A stretch of DNA of 64,000 nucleotides from Pseudochryseolinea flava (GCF_003286915.1 NZ_QMFY01000008.1:186001-250000), one strand, 5' to 3'; shown: positions 51,405-60,988, counted from the stretch's first letter. Numbers and translations: made by a program. Notes: a model not told the origin generated them from the letters alone.

Positions 51405-51710
51405 ATGCGGAACCTTTTAACCCTTGCTGCCGTCGCAGCTTTCATCCTTCTCACCGGATTCAAGACACCCCAGGAAAATATTGAATTCATTTGCATGAAA
51501 ACGCACAAGGCTTCGAACACTTGTCACTTCAACTTTAAGATCGATGGAGCTAAATATCGGTACGTCGATATCGGGTGCCGATACAACAAAAAAACCGATG
51601 AAGTAATTGCCGGTGTTAAGGAAGGTACCATCGCCCTTTCTAAAGATTGGAAAATAGAATGTCCAGAGCCAAAGGAAAAGAAAGAAGACGGCGCGAGTAA
51701 ATCGTTCTAA
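51405..51710 (+). CDS. Small exported protein with four cysteines
   Basis: A 101-residue protein with a signal peptide-like N-terminus (MRNLLTLAAVAAFILLTGF) and a short domain containing four Cys (in FICMKTH, NTCHFNF, IGCRYN, IECPEP), possibly two disulfides, and a charged tail. No known family. It is preceded by a good -7 element and is convergent with the anti-sigma gene. Function unknown. Confidence 0.65.
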   Translation: MRNLLTLAAVAAFILLTGFKTPQENIEFICMKTHKASNTCHFNFKIDGAKYRYVDIGCRYNKKTDEVIAGVKEGTIALSKDWKIECPEPKEKKEDGASKSF

Positions 51711-51739
51711 CAAGAACGCGTTGCTATTTTTAGCCGACA

Positions 51740-52249
51740 CTATGCGGACACTCTCCGCTTCGTAAACAATGGTTTTAGTATCGTTCGGTCTAACACAATA
51801 AAGCCTATGATTAAGTTCAGGGCGAGTATAACATTCATGATCAGTTTTCCATTGATACTGATCTCAGGTAGTATACCCTGGGGAACGTTAAGGTGATCAA
51901 GGTCTAATGTTGTTGTTTCGTTAAATACTCCCTGCGATACGAGCACGATGGCAATCGCCATGGTAAGCAATACACCGCATAATAGAAAAATTCCTTTCCA
52001 GATCGATGGTTGTGCTAAGGAGGCTGAACCATTCACTTTGTTCATGACCACATGCGTGAAGTTGCTGGGCGGATCAGACAGCGCTGGTCCAGCAAGCATG
52101 CTGTGGATCAGTTTAGCTTCTTCATACTGCGCCTTTAATGACGCTGACAATTCAATTTCTGTCATTAATCTTTTTGCCTGCTCTGGAGATAGTGTGCCAT
52201 CCAGCAAGGAAAAGATTCGATCATCATAGGTATTGTCCAGATCTTTCAT
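51740..52249 (-). CDS. Putative anti-sigma factor, membrane protein
   Basis: A 169-residue protein with an N-terminal helical cytoplasmic region (YDDRIFSLLDGTLSPEQAKRLMTEIE, the pattern of anti-sigma domains without the zinc ligands) and two helices (about 84-105 and 135-155). It starts two bases after the stop of the ECF sigma gene, the normal layout of a sigma/anti-sigma pair. Role by context: hold the sigma factor at the membrane until a signal arrives. Confidence 0.8.
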   Translation of the reverse strand: MKDLDNTYDDRIFSLLDGTLSPEQAKRLMTEIELSASLKAQYEEAKLIHSMLAGPALSDPPSNFTHVVMNKVNGSASLAQPSIWKGIFLLCGVLLTMAIAIVLVSQGVFNETTTLDLDHLNVPQGILPEISINGKLIMNVILALNLIIGFIVLDRTILKPLFTKRRVSA

Positions 52250-52251
52250 AA

Positions 52252-52809
52252 CTATAAAGTTAATGCTTCTTTGCTCAGTATTAATTTTAGCTCTTCTGCC
52301 AATTTTTGACGGGCTCTGTGAATCCTAACTTTCATTGTGTTTGTCGGTAGTCCCGTAATCTCTCCGATTTCTTCCAGCGAAAATTCATCCAGATAAAATA
52401 ACGACAGTGCCGTACGGTCTTGGTCGTTGAGTTTGGTGAGGGCCAATGACAAGTATTTTTGTTTATCGTCACGCTCCAGCGTGCTTTCTACATCGGCGGA
52501 ATCGTGGATTACCGTGTGCTCAATATCTTGAAAGTTTGCCTTCTGCTTTCGCTTGTACGAGATGGCCGTATTAAAAACGATCCTGTAAAACCATGTTGAG
52601 AATTTTGCTTCACGGTTAAACTTGACCAAGTGGTGATATGCTTTCACGAACGAATCCTGCGCCGCTTCTTCTGCTTCGCCGCGATCTTGCAAAATTTTTA
52701 GCGCAATGGTAAATGCGTACCGTTTATGCTTATCCACCAGCTCGGCGAAAACATGCTGCTCTCCGGCAAGTACCCTGTCGATTAAAATTAAATCCGGATC
52801 GTTGGTCAT
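52252..52809 (-). CDS. ECF-type sigma-70 factor
   Basis: A 185-residue RNA polymerase sigma factor. Seen: region 2 (about 15-85) with FAELVDKHKRYAFTIALKILQDRGEAEEAAQDSFVKAYHHL and FSTWFYRIVFNTAISYKRK, and region 4 (about 120-175) with LNDQDRTALSLFYLDEFSLEEIGEITGLPTNTMKVRIHRARQKL. Both DNA/polymerase contact blocks are complete. Followed directly by the anti-sigma gene. The regulon is not visible. Confidence 0.95.
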   Translation of the reverse strand: MTNDPDLILIDRVLAGEQHVFAELVDKHKRYAFTIALKILQDRGEAEEAAQDSFVKAYHHLVKFNREAKFSTWFYRIVFNTAISYKRKQKANFQDIEHTVIHDSADVESTLERDDKQKYLSLALTKLNDQDRTALSLFYLDEFSLEEIGEITGLPTNTMKVRIHRARQKLAEELKLILSKEALTL

Positions 52810-52986
52810 GACACGGCTTTGACGCGCTTTGTTCTATTCAAGTTACAGGCGTTACGTCAAGTTTCACAGATATTTTAATTGTATTGTAGACTTATGTTAA
52901 AACCATTCTCATATTATTTTTTTTCGAGTTCGGTAACCTGTTCTAATTTCACGACGTCAAAGCGGCATAATTAAACACTATTTACC

Positions 52987-53331
52987 ATGGATGTAGCAGT
53001 TTTAGGGACGATGATTCCCATCATTTTGATTATCGGTGCCGTGATCATGATCATCTATCTTAGAAAGTATCAGAATGAAGAAAGAATGGCGCTCATTGAA
53101 AAAGGGCTAAGTGCAGATCTCATTCAGCTCAAGAATCTCACGAATACTTCGTTTCCGCTTCGCGCGTCGCTCTTACTTATTGGAGCTGGTATTGGTATGC
53201 TCATGGGGCATGTGTTGGAATCGTCAACAGACATGGATGCTCCTGTTGCTTATTTCTCGATGCTGTTCATCTTCGGCGGAATTGGTCTCGGTGTTGCGTA
53301 CATCATTGAAGAAAAGAAAGCAAAAACGTAG
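52987..53331 (+). CDS. DUF6249-like membrane protein
   Basis: A 114-residue membrane protein: one N-terminal helix (about 7-26), a cytoplasmic segment with KYQNEERMALIEKGLSADLI, and two more helices (about 57-75 and 85-106). The layout and the ERMALIEKG motif match DUF6249-like proteins, often placed beside ECF sigma factors. It is divergent from the sigma/anti-sigma pair and could be one of its targets (inference). Confidence 0.8.
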   Translation: MDVAVLGTMIPIILIIGAVIMIIYLRKYQNEERMALIEKGLSADLIQLKNLTNTSFPLRASLLLIGAGIGMLMGHVLESSTDMDAPVAYFSMLFIFGGIGLGVAYIIEEKKAKT

Positions 53332-53463
53332 TCAACGTTTACTAGAAAATTTATAAATGAAACTCGCTTCGTTCTCGAAGGGAGTTTTTCCCATGGTAAA
53401 ACGGATACATAGGGAGTAGTAGCCGACGGTCAACAGATACTGCCGGGCAACATTTCCAACACA

Positions 53464-53482
53464 TTGTAGAAAGTGTCTACAA
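53464..53482. repeat. Short inverted repeat upstream of a secreted-protein gene
   Basis: ttgtaga and tctacaa (7 bp each, perfect) are separated by five bases. It may be a regulator site; no terminator features follow. Confidence 0.35.
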
Positions 53483-53615
53483 CTTTTACACGAAAGTAAT
53501 TTGATAAGATCCTCTAAACTGTTGACGAACAATGGTTTTGAATATTAACGCATGCTTTGGCATCATGCTTATTAGTAATGATGAAAACAAAATGTTTAAT
53601 CAAAACCATAAAAGA

Positions 53616-53930
53616 ATGAAAAAGTTAGTGTTCGCTATGATGGCATTCGGTGCTAGTGTTGTTGCAGTTCAAGCGCAAGAAAGTCCAGCACCTGAATCAG
53701 CTGCTCCTTCAACTGCTGCAGTTGCAACCCAAGATGAGAAAGTGAAAATCAAAGCTGAAGAACTTCCTGAAGCTGTGAAAAAAACACTCGAAGCACAAGA
53801 ATATAAAGGATGGTTGATCAACGCGGCTTATCATGTTAAATCAACAGATACATATGAAGTTGAATTGAAAAATGGTGCTGAAACCAAAACTTTCAAATTC
53901 GACAAAGAAGGTAAAAAGAAAGAAGACTAA
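53616..53930 (+). CDS. Secreted PepSY-like small protein (family copy 3)
   Basis: A 104-residue exported protein: signal peptide MKKLVFAMMAFGASVVAVQA, a Pro/Ala/Ser linker and one PepSY-like domain (IKAEELPEAVKKTLEA, YKGWLINAAYHV, YEVELKNGAETKTFKFDKEGKK). Same motif order as the proteins at 3736-4110 and 4281-4715. It is monocistronic and ends in a strong terminator directly before the response regulator. Function unknown. Confidence 0.8.
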   Translation: MKKLVFAMMAFGASVVAVQAQESPAPESAAPSTAAVATQDEKVKIKAEELPEAVKKTLEAQEYKGWLINAAYHVKSTDTYEVELKNGAETKTFKFDKEGKKKED

Positions 53931-53961
53931 TAAGTATTCTTAACCTGTGAGCAAACAAGTC

Positions 53962-53998
53962 AGAAAGCTGGAAGAATATTCCAGCTTTCTTTTTATTT
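53962..53998 (+). terminator. Intrinsic terminator
   Basis: A perfect 12-bp stem (53962-53973 with 53979-53990), five-base loop and T-rich run end the PepSY-like gene 13 bp before the response regulator start. Confidence 0.9.
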
Positions 53999-54010
53999 TC
54001 AGCCGAAATT

Positions 54011-55357
54011 ATGGCTGAAATCTTACTTATCGAAGACGATCTAACCTTCACACGTATCCTGGAGGGTTTTCTCTCTAAACACGGTTTTCAAGTAACGTCC
54101 CATCACAACGGGAAAGAGGGCTTGAAAGCGTTTGCATCAAAATCATTTAAGCTCGTCCTCCTCGACTATCGACTGCCCGATACTACTGGATTGGATATTC
54201 TTCAAGACATCAAGAAGGAAGGAAGTGATGTGCCAGTCATCATCATGACGAGCTTCTCAGATATTCGCACGGCAGTTAAAGCGATTAAAGTAGGCGCCTT
54301 TGAATATATCACCAAACCTGTAAACCCCGACGAGCTTTTGATGGTGGTTAGGCAGGCGCTGAAGAACGAAAAGATTGTCACACCCGAAAAGAAAACCGCC
54401 GTTGATAGCAAACAATTTGTCGAAGGCACAAGTGTAGTTGCAAAACAGCTTCATGAGCATGTTCGCCTCGTGGCGCCAACAAACATGTCGGTCGTTATCG
54501 AGGGAGAGAGCGGAACCGGCAAAGAAAATGTAGCACGATCAATCCATCGGTTAAGCCAACGTGCAAAAGGGCCATTCGTCGCTGTAGACTGTGGCGCGCT
54601 GTCGAAGGACCTCGCGGCGAGCGAATTGTTTGGACATGTGAAAGGTGCGTTTACCGGTGCGATGAACGATAAGAACGGTCAGTTTCTTGAAGCCAATGGC
54701 GGAACTTTGTTTTTGGATGAAGTGGGAAACCTCTCATACGAAGTTCAAGTGAAACTACTGCGTGCTATTCAGGAACGTATTATCACACCGATTGGTAGTA
54801 ATAAAGAAATTCATGTGGATGTTCGCATTATCACGGCAACGAATGATGACCTCGCTGAAAGTGTTAAGCGTGGCCAATTCCGCGAAGATCTTTACCATCG
54901 TATAAATGAATTTATGTTGCGTGTGCCTCCCTTGCGCGAACGTGGCGACGATCTGATTGAATTCCTAAACTTCTTTCGCAGCGCGGCGAACCAGGAACTT
55001 GGTAGAAAAGTGGTGCGCTTCGACGATCAGGTGATGAATATTTTGAAAAATTACGACTGGCCTGGTAATCTTCGAGAATTGAGAAATGTTGTCAAGCGTT
55101 CAGTGCTTCTCACGCAGGGCGATCATGTGTTGATTGAAACGCTCCCGATAGAAATGTTGGATGCCGTTAGAAATCCTGCGCCGAAAACGCCAACAGCACC
55201 GATCTACGATTTGAAGGCGTTACAGGAGTCTCAGGAAAAGGAGATGATCATCAAAACGCTTCAAGAAGTGCGGTACAACAAATCCAAAGCTGCAAGAATA
55301 TTAAACATCGACAGGAAGACGTTGTACTTGAAAATGGAGAAGTACAATATAGAATAA
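54011..55357 (+). CDS. Sigma-54-dependent response regulator (NtrC family)
   Basis: A 448-residue regulator with three parts: receiver (about 1-120) with phospho-acceptor Asp52 in LLDYRLPDTTG, AAA+ sigma-54 interaction domain (about 140-370) with GESGTGKE, GAFTGA (212-217), GTLFLDEVGNL and a sensor segment DLYHRINEF, and a Fis-type helix-turn-helix at the end (NKSKAARILNIDRKTLYLKM). It activates sigma-54 promoters after phosphorylation. The convergent hybrid kinase next door is the natural partner by position. Confidence 0.96.
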   Translation: MAEILLIEDDLTFTRILEGFLSKHGFQVTSHHNGKEGLKAFASKSFKLVLLDYRLPDTTGLDILQDIKKEGSDVPVIIMTSFSDIRTAVKAIKVGAFEYITKPVNPDELLMVVRQALKNEKIVTPEKKTAVDSKQFVEGTSVVAKQLHEHVRLVAPTNMSVVIEGESGTGKENVARSIHRLSQRAKGPFVAVDCGALSKDLAASELFGHVKGAFTGAMNDKNGQFLEANGGTLFLDEVGNLSYEVQVKLLRAIQERIITPIGSNKEIHVDVRIITATNDDLAESVKRGQFREDLYHRINEFMLRVPPLRERGDDLIEFLNFFRSAANQELGRKVVRFDDQVMNILKNYDWPGNLRELRNVVKRSVLLTQGDHVLIETLPIEMLDAVRNPAPKTPTAPIYDLKALQESQEKEMIIKTLQEVRYNKSKAARILNIDRKTLYLKMEKYNIE

Positions 55358-55379
55358 CAATCGTGTGATCTTGGCTCGC

Positions 55380-57902
55380 CTAGAGTTTACTTTCGGCGAG
55401 CATCAATTGTTTTACTTCTTCGACTAACTTCCTAACAAGTTCTTCGCTGTGGCGAATGTCATTCAACATCGCGGCGAGGTTTTCGCCTTGATCAATTCGT
55501 TTCTCAATTCGGTGAAGTTTGTCCGAAATATGTCGAGCGCCCATTTGACCGATGCGGCCTGTAAGTTTGTGCACAGTCTCGCGAATGGTGCCGATATCAT
55601 GCGACGCAATAGCATTCGTTAATTTATGGTGATCACTGGATGTGTCGACGATAAATTGATTGATTACGGAATGGAAAAGTTCGTCATCGTCGAAGGTCAT
55701 TTTTCGAAGCGCGGCAACGTCAATGGATGATGATCTCTCTACTTCTGCTGGCTTTTCATCTACGGTATGGCCAAGTAATGCTATGAGATCTTCTTCGTGA
55801 AACGGTTTCGATAGCACTTTGTCAAAGCCTTGCGATAATAATTCTTCCTGTTCTTCTGGTAATACGTGCGCTGTCAGTGCGATGTATTGAACGCGGTTAC
55901 CGTATATTTTCTTCAGTGCTGAACACAATTCAATGCCGTTAATCCGTGGCATCCTGATATCCATCATGAAATGTGTGACGCGCTCATCTTTCTTTTCTTG
56001 AAGCAGTTTTTCGGCTTCATTATAAAGGTCATGCTCGATGTTGAACTTACTTAAAATCAGGCCGCATAATCGGAGGATCATGGCATCGTCATCGACAGCG
56101 ATCACCTTGCCAACAAAATGGTCAGGCTTGGCAGGCGTTGTGTTTTTAGCCGTTGGTTTTCTTGTCACAGCTTTTTCAAAGATAAGTTCTACAGAAAATG
56201 TAGAACCTTGACCGGGCGCGCTACTGATGGTGAGATTCCCGTCTTGTGATTCAATCAGCGATTTTACAATCGTAAGTCCTAACCCCGTGCCCCCGTATTG
56301 TCGGGCAATGGAAGTGTTCGCTTGCTCAAACTGATTGAAGATCTTCGAGAGGTCTTCTGCTTTGATACCAATGCCAGTGTCGACGATGTCGAAACGACAT
56401 TTTACGCTATTTAAATTCGGAATGGTTTTCAGATGAAGTTTCACAAATCCCTTGTGTGTAAACTTTATCGCATTGCCGAGGAGATTGTAAAGAATTTGTC
56501 GTAATCGAAAGGAGTCGCCACGAAGCGCGTAGTCTTGATCGCTTTCCAATTCGAGGAGAAACGTAAGTTTTTTCTTTTCGGCCTGGATACGCATCGCCGC
56601 AGTCACTTCGTGTATCACTGATTGAAGACTAAAATCTTCTTTTTCGAAAGTGAGATTACCGGAGGCGATCCTGCTGTAGTCGAGCACTTCGTTCACAATA
56701 TGTAACAGGTGTTCTGATGAGCTGTGAATAGCGTCAACGGCCTCGCGATCGATCGCCTTTTGTTGTTTGATGTGCTCTGCATATCCGATAATAGATTGCA
56801 AGGGCGTACGAATCTCATGGCTCATGTTGGCGAGAAATCGCTGCTTAACCAAACTCAATTCTTCGGCTTCGTCTTTCGCTTTTTCGAGTTGATCTTTATA
56901 AAAGTTGCTTTTGGTAATGTCGATCCAGATCAGATAGATTACAAACGCAGTGCCCAGAAATAAGATCAATACGAGTATCACAATTCGTCCGATACTTTTA
57001 TTCATCAAGTTTGCAGCATGATCATTTTGTGACCTCATCTTTACAAGTTCTTCGTTCTCCACTTGATGCAGAATGCTGAGAAGTTCACTAATGAAAAGCG
57101 TATTGGCATGAATCACTTCTAGTTCTTGGCGAAGAAGTTTTCTGTTCTGTGTTCGCTGATCGGTCTCGAGATCGTACATGATTTTCTCAACTTCCTCGAG
57201 TGCTTTATTCTGGCGTGCTACGGCAACCGTATCGACAGTAACGCTTAACTCTTCCTGCACTTTTATATTGGTGGTTTCAGTAGCAGGCTCGTTCTTTTTC
57301 TTACCCCCGAAAAGCTTCGAGAAAAATCCTCGATCATCTTTTTTATCCGCCATCGTGTCTGGAAGAAACGTGGTGATTGTTTTCTTCTGTGTCGTTACAA
57401 CGTTAGTGTCTATTTCAATCTTCTTGTCATTGATGATGTTCGAAAGGGTATCGATTCGTCGTGATAGATTGGTGTTTGACGCAAGGAGTGACTTCTGTCG
57501 CAGATAAGAGAAAAATGCTTTATCTCTTCTCCGGAATACATCTTTCATCGATACAATTCGCTGACGTTGTACGCTGTCCCAATCCATCAAGCTTAGCGAA
57601 TCAATTAATCCGAGAAGTTCATTTGATTCATTTAAAAAAACGCGATGCGGTTTCTTTGGATTTTTGATCGCGTCGGCACGCTGTAATTGATCTAATGTGG
57701 TAATTTCTTGAAACACACGATTTAGAGCGCCGAGTTTCTCGTTAGGAACCGAGAGCTCATCGACGGTGTCCATAACATCGTTGAAGGCGTAGCGTGCAAT
57801 GCCTAGCGCCAGTAGAATAGCGACGAAGGTGAGCGTAAATCCGATCAAGATTTTACGCTGCATGGAGGATGATGAGTAAATTTTTTCTTTTGTCGACTGC
57901 AC
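55380..57902 (-). CDS. Hybrid sensor histidine kinase with receiver and HPt domains
   Basis: An 840-residue membrane kinase: helix near 17-36, a long coiled sensor region (about 40-305) containing a Lys-rich insert, second helix near 308-328, HisKA with His362 (MSHEIRTPLQSI), HATPase (DTGIGI, GGTGLGL), receiver with Asp648 (MMDIRMPRINGIEL) and a C-terminal HPt with His778 (RETVHKLTGRIG). A complete phosphorelay except for the final response regulator. Met14 is a possible alternative start. The 3' end faces the sigma-54 regulator with 22 bp between stops. Confidence 0.94.
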   Translation of the reverse strand: MQSTKEKIYSSSSMQRKILIGFTLTFVAILLALGIARYAFNDVMDTVDELSVPNEKLGALNRVFQEITTLDQLQRADAIKNPKKPHRVFLNESNELLGLIDSLSLMDWDSVQRQRIVSMKDVFRRRDKAFFSYLRQKSLLASNTNLSRRIDTLSNIINDKKIEIDTNVVTTQKKTITTFLPDTMADKKDDRGFFSKLFGGKKKNEPATETTNIKVQEELSVTVDTVAVARQNKALEEVEKIMYDLETDQRTQNRKLLRQELEVIHANTLFISELLSILHQVENEELVKMRSQNDHAANLMNKSIGRIVILVLILFLGTAFVIYLIWIDITKSNFYKDQLEKAKDEAEELSLVKQRFLANMSHEIRTPLQSIIGYAEHIKQQKAIDREAVDAIHSSSEHLLHIVNEVLDYSRIASGNLTFEKEDFSLQSVIHEVTAAMRIQAEKKKLTFLLELESDQDYALRGDSFRLRQILYNLLGNAIKFTHKGFVKLHLKTIPNLNSVKCRFDIVDTGIGIKAEDLSKIFNQFEQANTSIARQYGGTGLGLTIVKSLIESQDGNLTISSAPGQGSTFSVELIFEKAVTRKPTAKNTTPAKPDHFVGKVIAVDDDAMILRLCGLILSKFNIEHDLYNEAEKLLQEKKDERVTHFMMDIRMPRINGIELCSALKKIYGNRVQYIALTAHVLPEEQEELLSQGFDKVLSKPFHEEDLIALLGHTVDEKPAEVERSSSIDVAALRKMTFDDDELFHSVINQFIVDTSSDHHKLTNAIASHDIGTIRETVHKLTGRIGQMGARHISDKLHRIEKRIDQGENLAAMLNDIRHSEELVRKLVEEVKQLMLAESKL

Positions 57903-58117
57903 AGGAACAGGATCGTGGTTATGACATGCTAAAATTTAATGCCGGCTTCTCGTACGATGTGTTAACGTGAAATTGCACAAACGTTTTGATATTCAATACA
58001 TATTCTTCGACGCGAGCAGATAGTTATCGATAATCGATGGATATCCATTCATCAAGCGCCCGGTATCAAACGCCGAAAGGATATCCTAGTAGAGAGAAAA
58101 AAAATGTAACTTCCAAT

Positions 58118-58534
58118 ATGCGTGCTTTTCTCTTCCTCTTGGTGATGGGTATCGTGAATGTGTTGCATGCCCAACAAATCGCTCCCGACGAGATCAGGAA
58201 GAGTATCTATTTCGGCGGCGGGAGTTATGATATCGATGGAGAGCAAGTCAACGATCTATTGTTTTGGCTCGATTCTATTCCGAACGCATTAGAGAAATAT
58301 CAAATACACTTGATCAGTCACACCGATCCCATCGGCGGGAAACAGTACAATGAGTGGCTTTCACAAAAGCGAAGTGAGGCTGTTCAAAATGTGCTTCTCT
58401 ACAATCAAATTCCCGAGCATAAGATCACCATTAAAGATTGGGGGCTCGATAATCCGGTATATAGCAACGACTCGTGGTCAGGCATGCAAATGAACAGGAG
58501 GGTGGATGTTATTTTATATCCTATCGTGTTCTAA
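58118..58534 (+). CDS. Small OmpA-like protein
   Basis: A 138-residue exported protein: signal peptide MRAFLFLLVMGIVNVLHAQ, then an OmpA-C peptidoglycan-binding domain (about 25-138). Seen: IYFGGGSYDIDGEQVNDLLFWL, IHLISHTDPIGGKQYNEWLSQKRSEAV (the HTD and the Arg of the binding site) and NRRVDVILY at the end. No barrel or lipobox, so it may be soluble in the periplasm. Start at the signal-peptide Met; a leader from 58037 is not conserved-looking. Confidence 0.85.
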   Translation: MRAFLFLLVMGIVNVLHAQQIAPDEIRKSIYFGGGSYDIDGEQVNDLLFWLDSIPNALEKYQIHLISHTDPIGGKQYNEWLSQKRSEAVQNVLLYNQIPEHKITIKDWGLDNPVYSNDSWSGMQMNRRVDVILYPIVF

Positions 58535-58876
58535 GGTTGATTGAATCTAGCTAAATGGAATCAGTGTCCGGAGAAATTTTTCATAGCAGCCCAAAAACCG
58601 GATCGCACTCTACTCTTATCAACTTTTTGAACGTTCTACTGAGTCCGTCTGATTAATTCATGCATAGTAGCTAAATGGTGCAAGCTTCGAGGAAATCAAC
58701 TGTCCTATACCGGACACTAAATCACATTACCGGACGAGTCGAACTATTACAAAACCGCGTTTTTTCGCATCTTACAAGGAATTTCCATTGGCACTATTGT
58801 TGGCTACCGGATGACTGGCCGGAATTGTTTCCGGGTGGGATCACAATAAAATACCACATTATTTAACCGCAAGTAC
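58535..58876. other. 342-bp intergenic stretch rich in CCGGA motifs
   Basis: No convincing gene. The stretch has at least six ccgga/tccgg motifs, three of them closely spaced near 58807-58836, and two copies of tagctaaatgg (about 58551 and 58670). It is the promoter region of the ABC ATPase/TolC pair. Confidence 0.5.
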
Positions 58877-59563
58877 ATGATCAAATTACGCGACATCGAC
58901 AAGTACGTAGACTCCCGTTTTCAACGCACGTTCATTTTAAAAGGTGTAAACCTTGATGTAGAGCAGGGTGAGTTTCTAACCATTATGGGCCCTAGCGGCG
59001 CAGGTAAATCGACGCTCATGAACATCATCGGTATGCTTGATGAACCTTCAGCAGGTGAGTATTACTTTTTCGATGAGCCGGTGCATAAAATGAAGGAGAA
59101 GCAAAAGTCGGATATGCACAAAAACTATATCGGATTCATCTTCCAAGCCTATCACCTCATCGATGAACTAACGGTATATGAAAATATCGAAACGCCATTG
59201 CTTTATAAAGGTGTAAGTGGAAGTCAGCGCAAGAGTATGGTAGCTGAGATGTTGGATCGTTTCAACATGGTTGCCAAGAAAGATCTTTTCCCTGAGCAAC
59301 TTAGTGGTGGACAACAGCAGTTGGTGGGTATTGCGCGCGCTATTGTCGGACAACCCAAGCTACTGCTTGCCGATGAGCCAACGGGGAACTTGCATTCCGA
59401 CCAAGGCAAACAGATCATGGAGATCTTTAAGAAGTTAAATGACGAAGGTATTACCATCATTCAAGTAACCCACTCGGAAGAAAATGCACGTTACGGTAAA
59501 CGAATTATCCGTGTCGGTGATGGTGCAGTGGTAGCAGATGAACAAGTAAATGTAAATGTTTAA
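58877..59563 (+). CDS. ABC transporter ATP-binding protein, MacB/LolD type
   Basis: A 228-residue ATPase. Seen: Walker A GPSGAGKS (38-45), Q-loop FIFQAYHLID, signature LSGGQ (142-146), Walker B LLLADEP (162-168) and the switch His in VTHSEE. It is the MacB/LolD subfamily, which energises export of lipoproteins, peptides or drugs with an FtsX-like permease. No permease or membrane-fusion gene lies beside it; a TolC gene follows after three bases. Confidence 0.94.
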   Translation: MIKLRDIDKYVDSRFQRTFILKGVNLDVEQGEFLTIMGPSGAGKSTLMNIIGMLDEPSAGEYYFFDEPVHKMKEKQKSDMHKNYIGFIFQAYHLIDELTVYENIETPLLYKGVSGSQRKSMVAEMLDRFNMVAKKDLFPEQLSGGQQQLVGIARAIVGQPKLLLADEPTGNLHSDQGKQIMEIFKKLNDEGITIIQVTHSEENARYGKRIIRVGDGAVVADEQVNVNV

Positions 59564-59566
59564 ATA

Positions 59567-60952
59567 ATGAAGGGGTTTATAACGGGTATCGGATTGTCGT
59601 TTTGCGTTGCCGTGGCTTCGTATGGTCAAGCTGCGCAAGACACGACGCAGTTGTTAACATTTGACGAAGCGGTGAAGATTGGCTTGATGAATAGCGTGAC
59701 GCTGAATCAGGAGCGGAACAATCTCCGTGCTTCACAAGTAGCGAAAACATCTGCGCTGGCGTCGCTCGGGCCATCGGTGAGTTTAAACGGAAGCGCGCGT
59801 CGCGTGGATGGTAACTCGTTCGATCAGCAACAAGGACGCGCTGTGAATGGTATCCGTGATAATATTTCTGTATCGCTCGATGCTGAGATAACATTATTCC
59901 AGGGATTCAATTCTTTGTATACTTTGAAACAAAACGCCAAGCTTGTTGATGCGCAAGCGTACTTTGTAAAACGAACTTCGCAAGACGTAATCAACACCGT
60001 TTCAAATCAATACCTGCAAGTATTACTCGACTTGGAACTTTATCGCATCGCTAAAGAAAACTTTGACGTGCAAGATCGACAGCTCGAACAGATCCGTGGG
60101 TTTGTAGAAGCCGGAAGTCGTGCCCCAGTCGATGAGTTAAATCAAGAAGCACTGACAAAAGCTGCGGAGTTGGTGATGGTGCAAGCAGAGATTACACTGA
60201 ACAACGATAAGGCATTGCTGACGCAATCACTTCTGGCTGATCCGTTCGATGAATTTAAGGTAGCTAAACCAAGCTGGGACATTAACACGATCAGTAACGT
60301 CGATCTTTCTCCAGACCATATGTTGCAAACGGCAAAGATTCATCGGGCCGACTATCTTCGCGCGGAGCGTACAGAAAGCGCTAGACGATATGGGATGAGA
60401 GCAACGCAAGGCGTGTTGATGCCGCGTGTTTATGCTTTCGGAAGTTATGGTACGGCGTACAACTATGTTTATGGAATCCCTGATTCTGTGCGCCGTAATA
60501 ATGAAGGTATCAATCGTCCTTGGCGCGATCAGTTTCAAACCGATAACATCTATAAAGTCTACGGCGTTGGAATTAATATCCCGTTGTTCAATGGTTTTCA
60601 AACACGTGCCAATGTAGTTCAACAACGTGTAAACTATGAAAACAGTCAATTGGCAACCAAGAATGCAGAGATTCAATTGAAGACGGATATCCAGCGCGCG
60701 CGCAGAAATTTTGAGGGCGCGCAGAAGTCGTACGTTGTAAGCCAAGATCAATTGAAAGCCGCGGAAGAAGCGTATCGTTTAGAACAAGAGCGATATAATC
60801 TCGGGATCACAAACCTGGTTGAATATTCAACGGCAAATCGCGCATTTGTTCAGGCACAAACGAACTTCGCACAGGCGGAGTATCGACTACTCTTTCAAAA
60901 GATTCAGGTGGAATACGCACTGGGCACGTTGAAAATTGAAGATTTTCAGTAG
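59567..60952 (+). CDS. TolC-family outer-membrane channel protein
   Basis: A 461-residue exported protein with signal peptide (to about residue 23, SYGQAA) and two OEP repeats of long helices and short strands. Seen: LLTFDEAVKIGLMNSVTLNQERNNLRASQ, typical of the first helix, and LEQERYNLGITNLVEYSTANRAFVQAQTNFAQAEYRLL, typical of the last. It forms the outer-membrane duct of a tripartite exporter. Operon with the ABC ATPase; terminator downstream. Confidence 0.93.
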   Translation: MKGFITGIGLSFCVAVASYGQAAQDTTQLLTFDEAVKIGLMNSVTLNQERNNLRASQVAKTSALASLGPSVSLNGSARRVDGNSFDQQQGRAVNGIRDNISVSLDAEITLFQGFNSLYTLKQNAKLVDAQAYFVKRTSQDVINTVSNQYLQVLLDLELYRIAKENFDVQDRQLEQIRGFVEAGSRAPVDELNQEALTKAAELVMVQAEITLNNDKALLTQSLLADPFDEFKVAKPSWDINTISNVDLSPDHMLQTAKIHRADYLRAERTESARRYGMRATQGVLMPRVYAFGSYGTAYNYVYGIPDSVRRNNEGINRPWRDQFQTDNIYKVYGVGINIPLFNGFQTRANVVQQRVNYENSQLATKNAEIQLKTDIQRARRNFEGAQKSYVVSQDQLKAAEEAYRLEQERYNLGITNLVEYSTANRAFVQAQTNFAQAEYRLLFQKIQVEYALGTLKIEDFQ

Positions 60953-60988
60953 GCTCGTGTTCAGGTCATTTTCGATTTAAAAGTTTAC

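Noticed and set aside
58675-58866. 63-codon open frame upstream of the ABC ATPase
   Set aside because: Low-complexity translation without a family; the region looks regulatory (CCGGA motifs, repeated tagctaaatgg).
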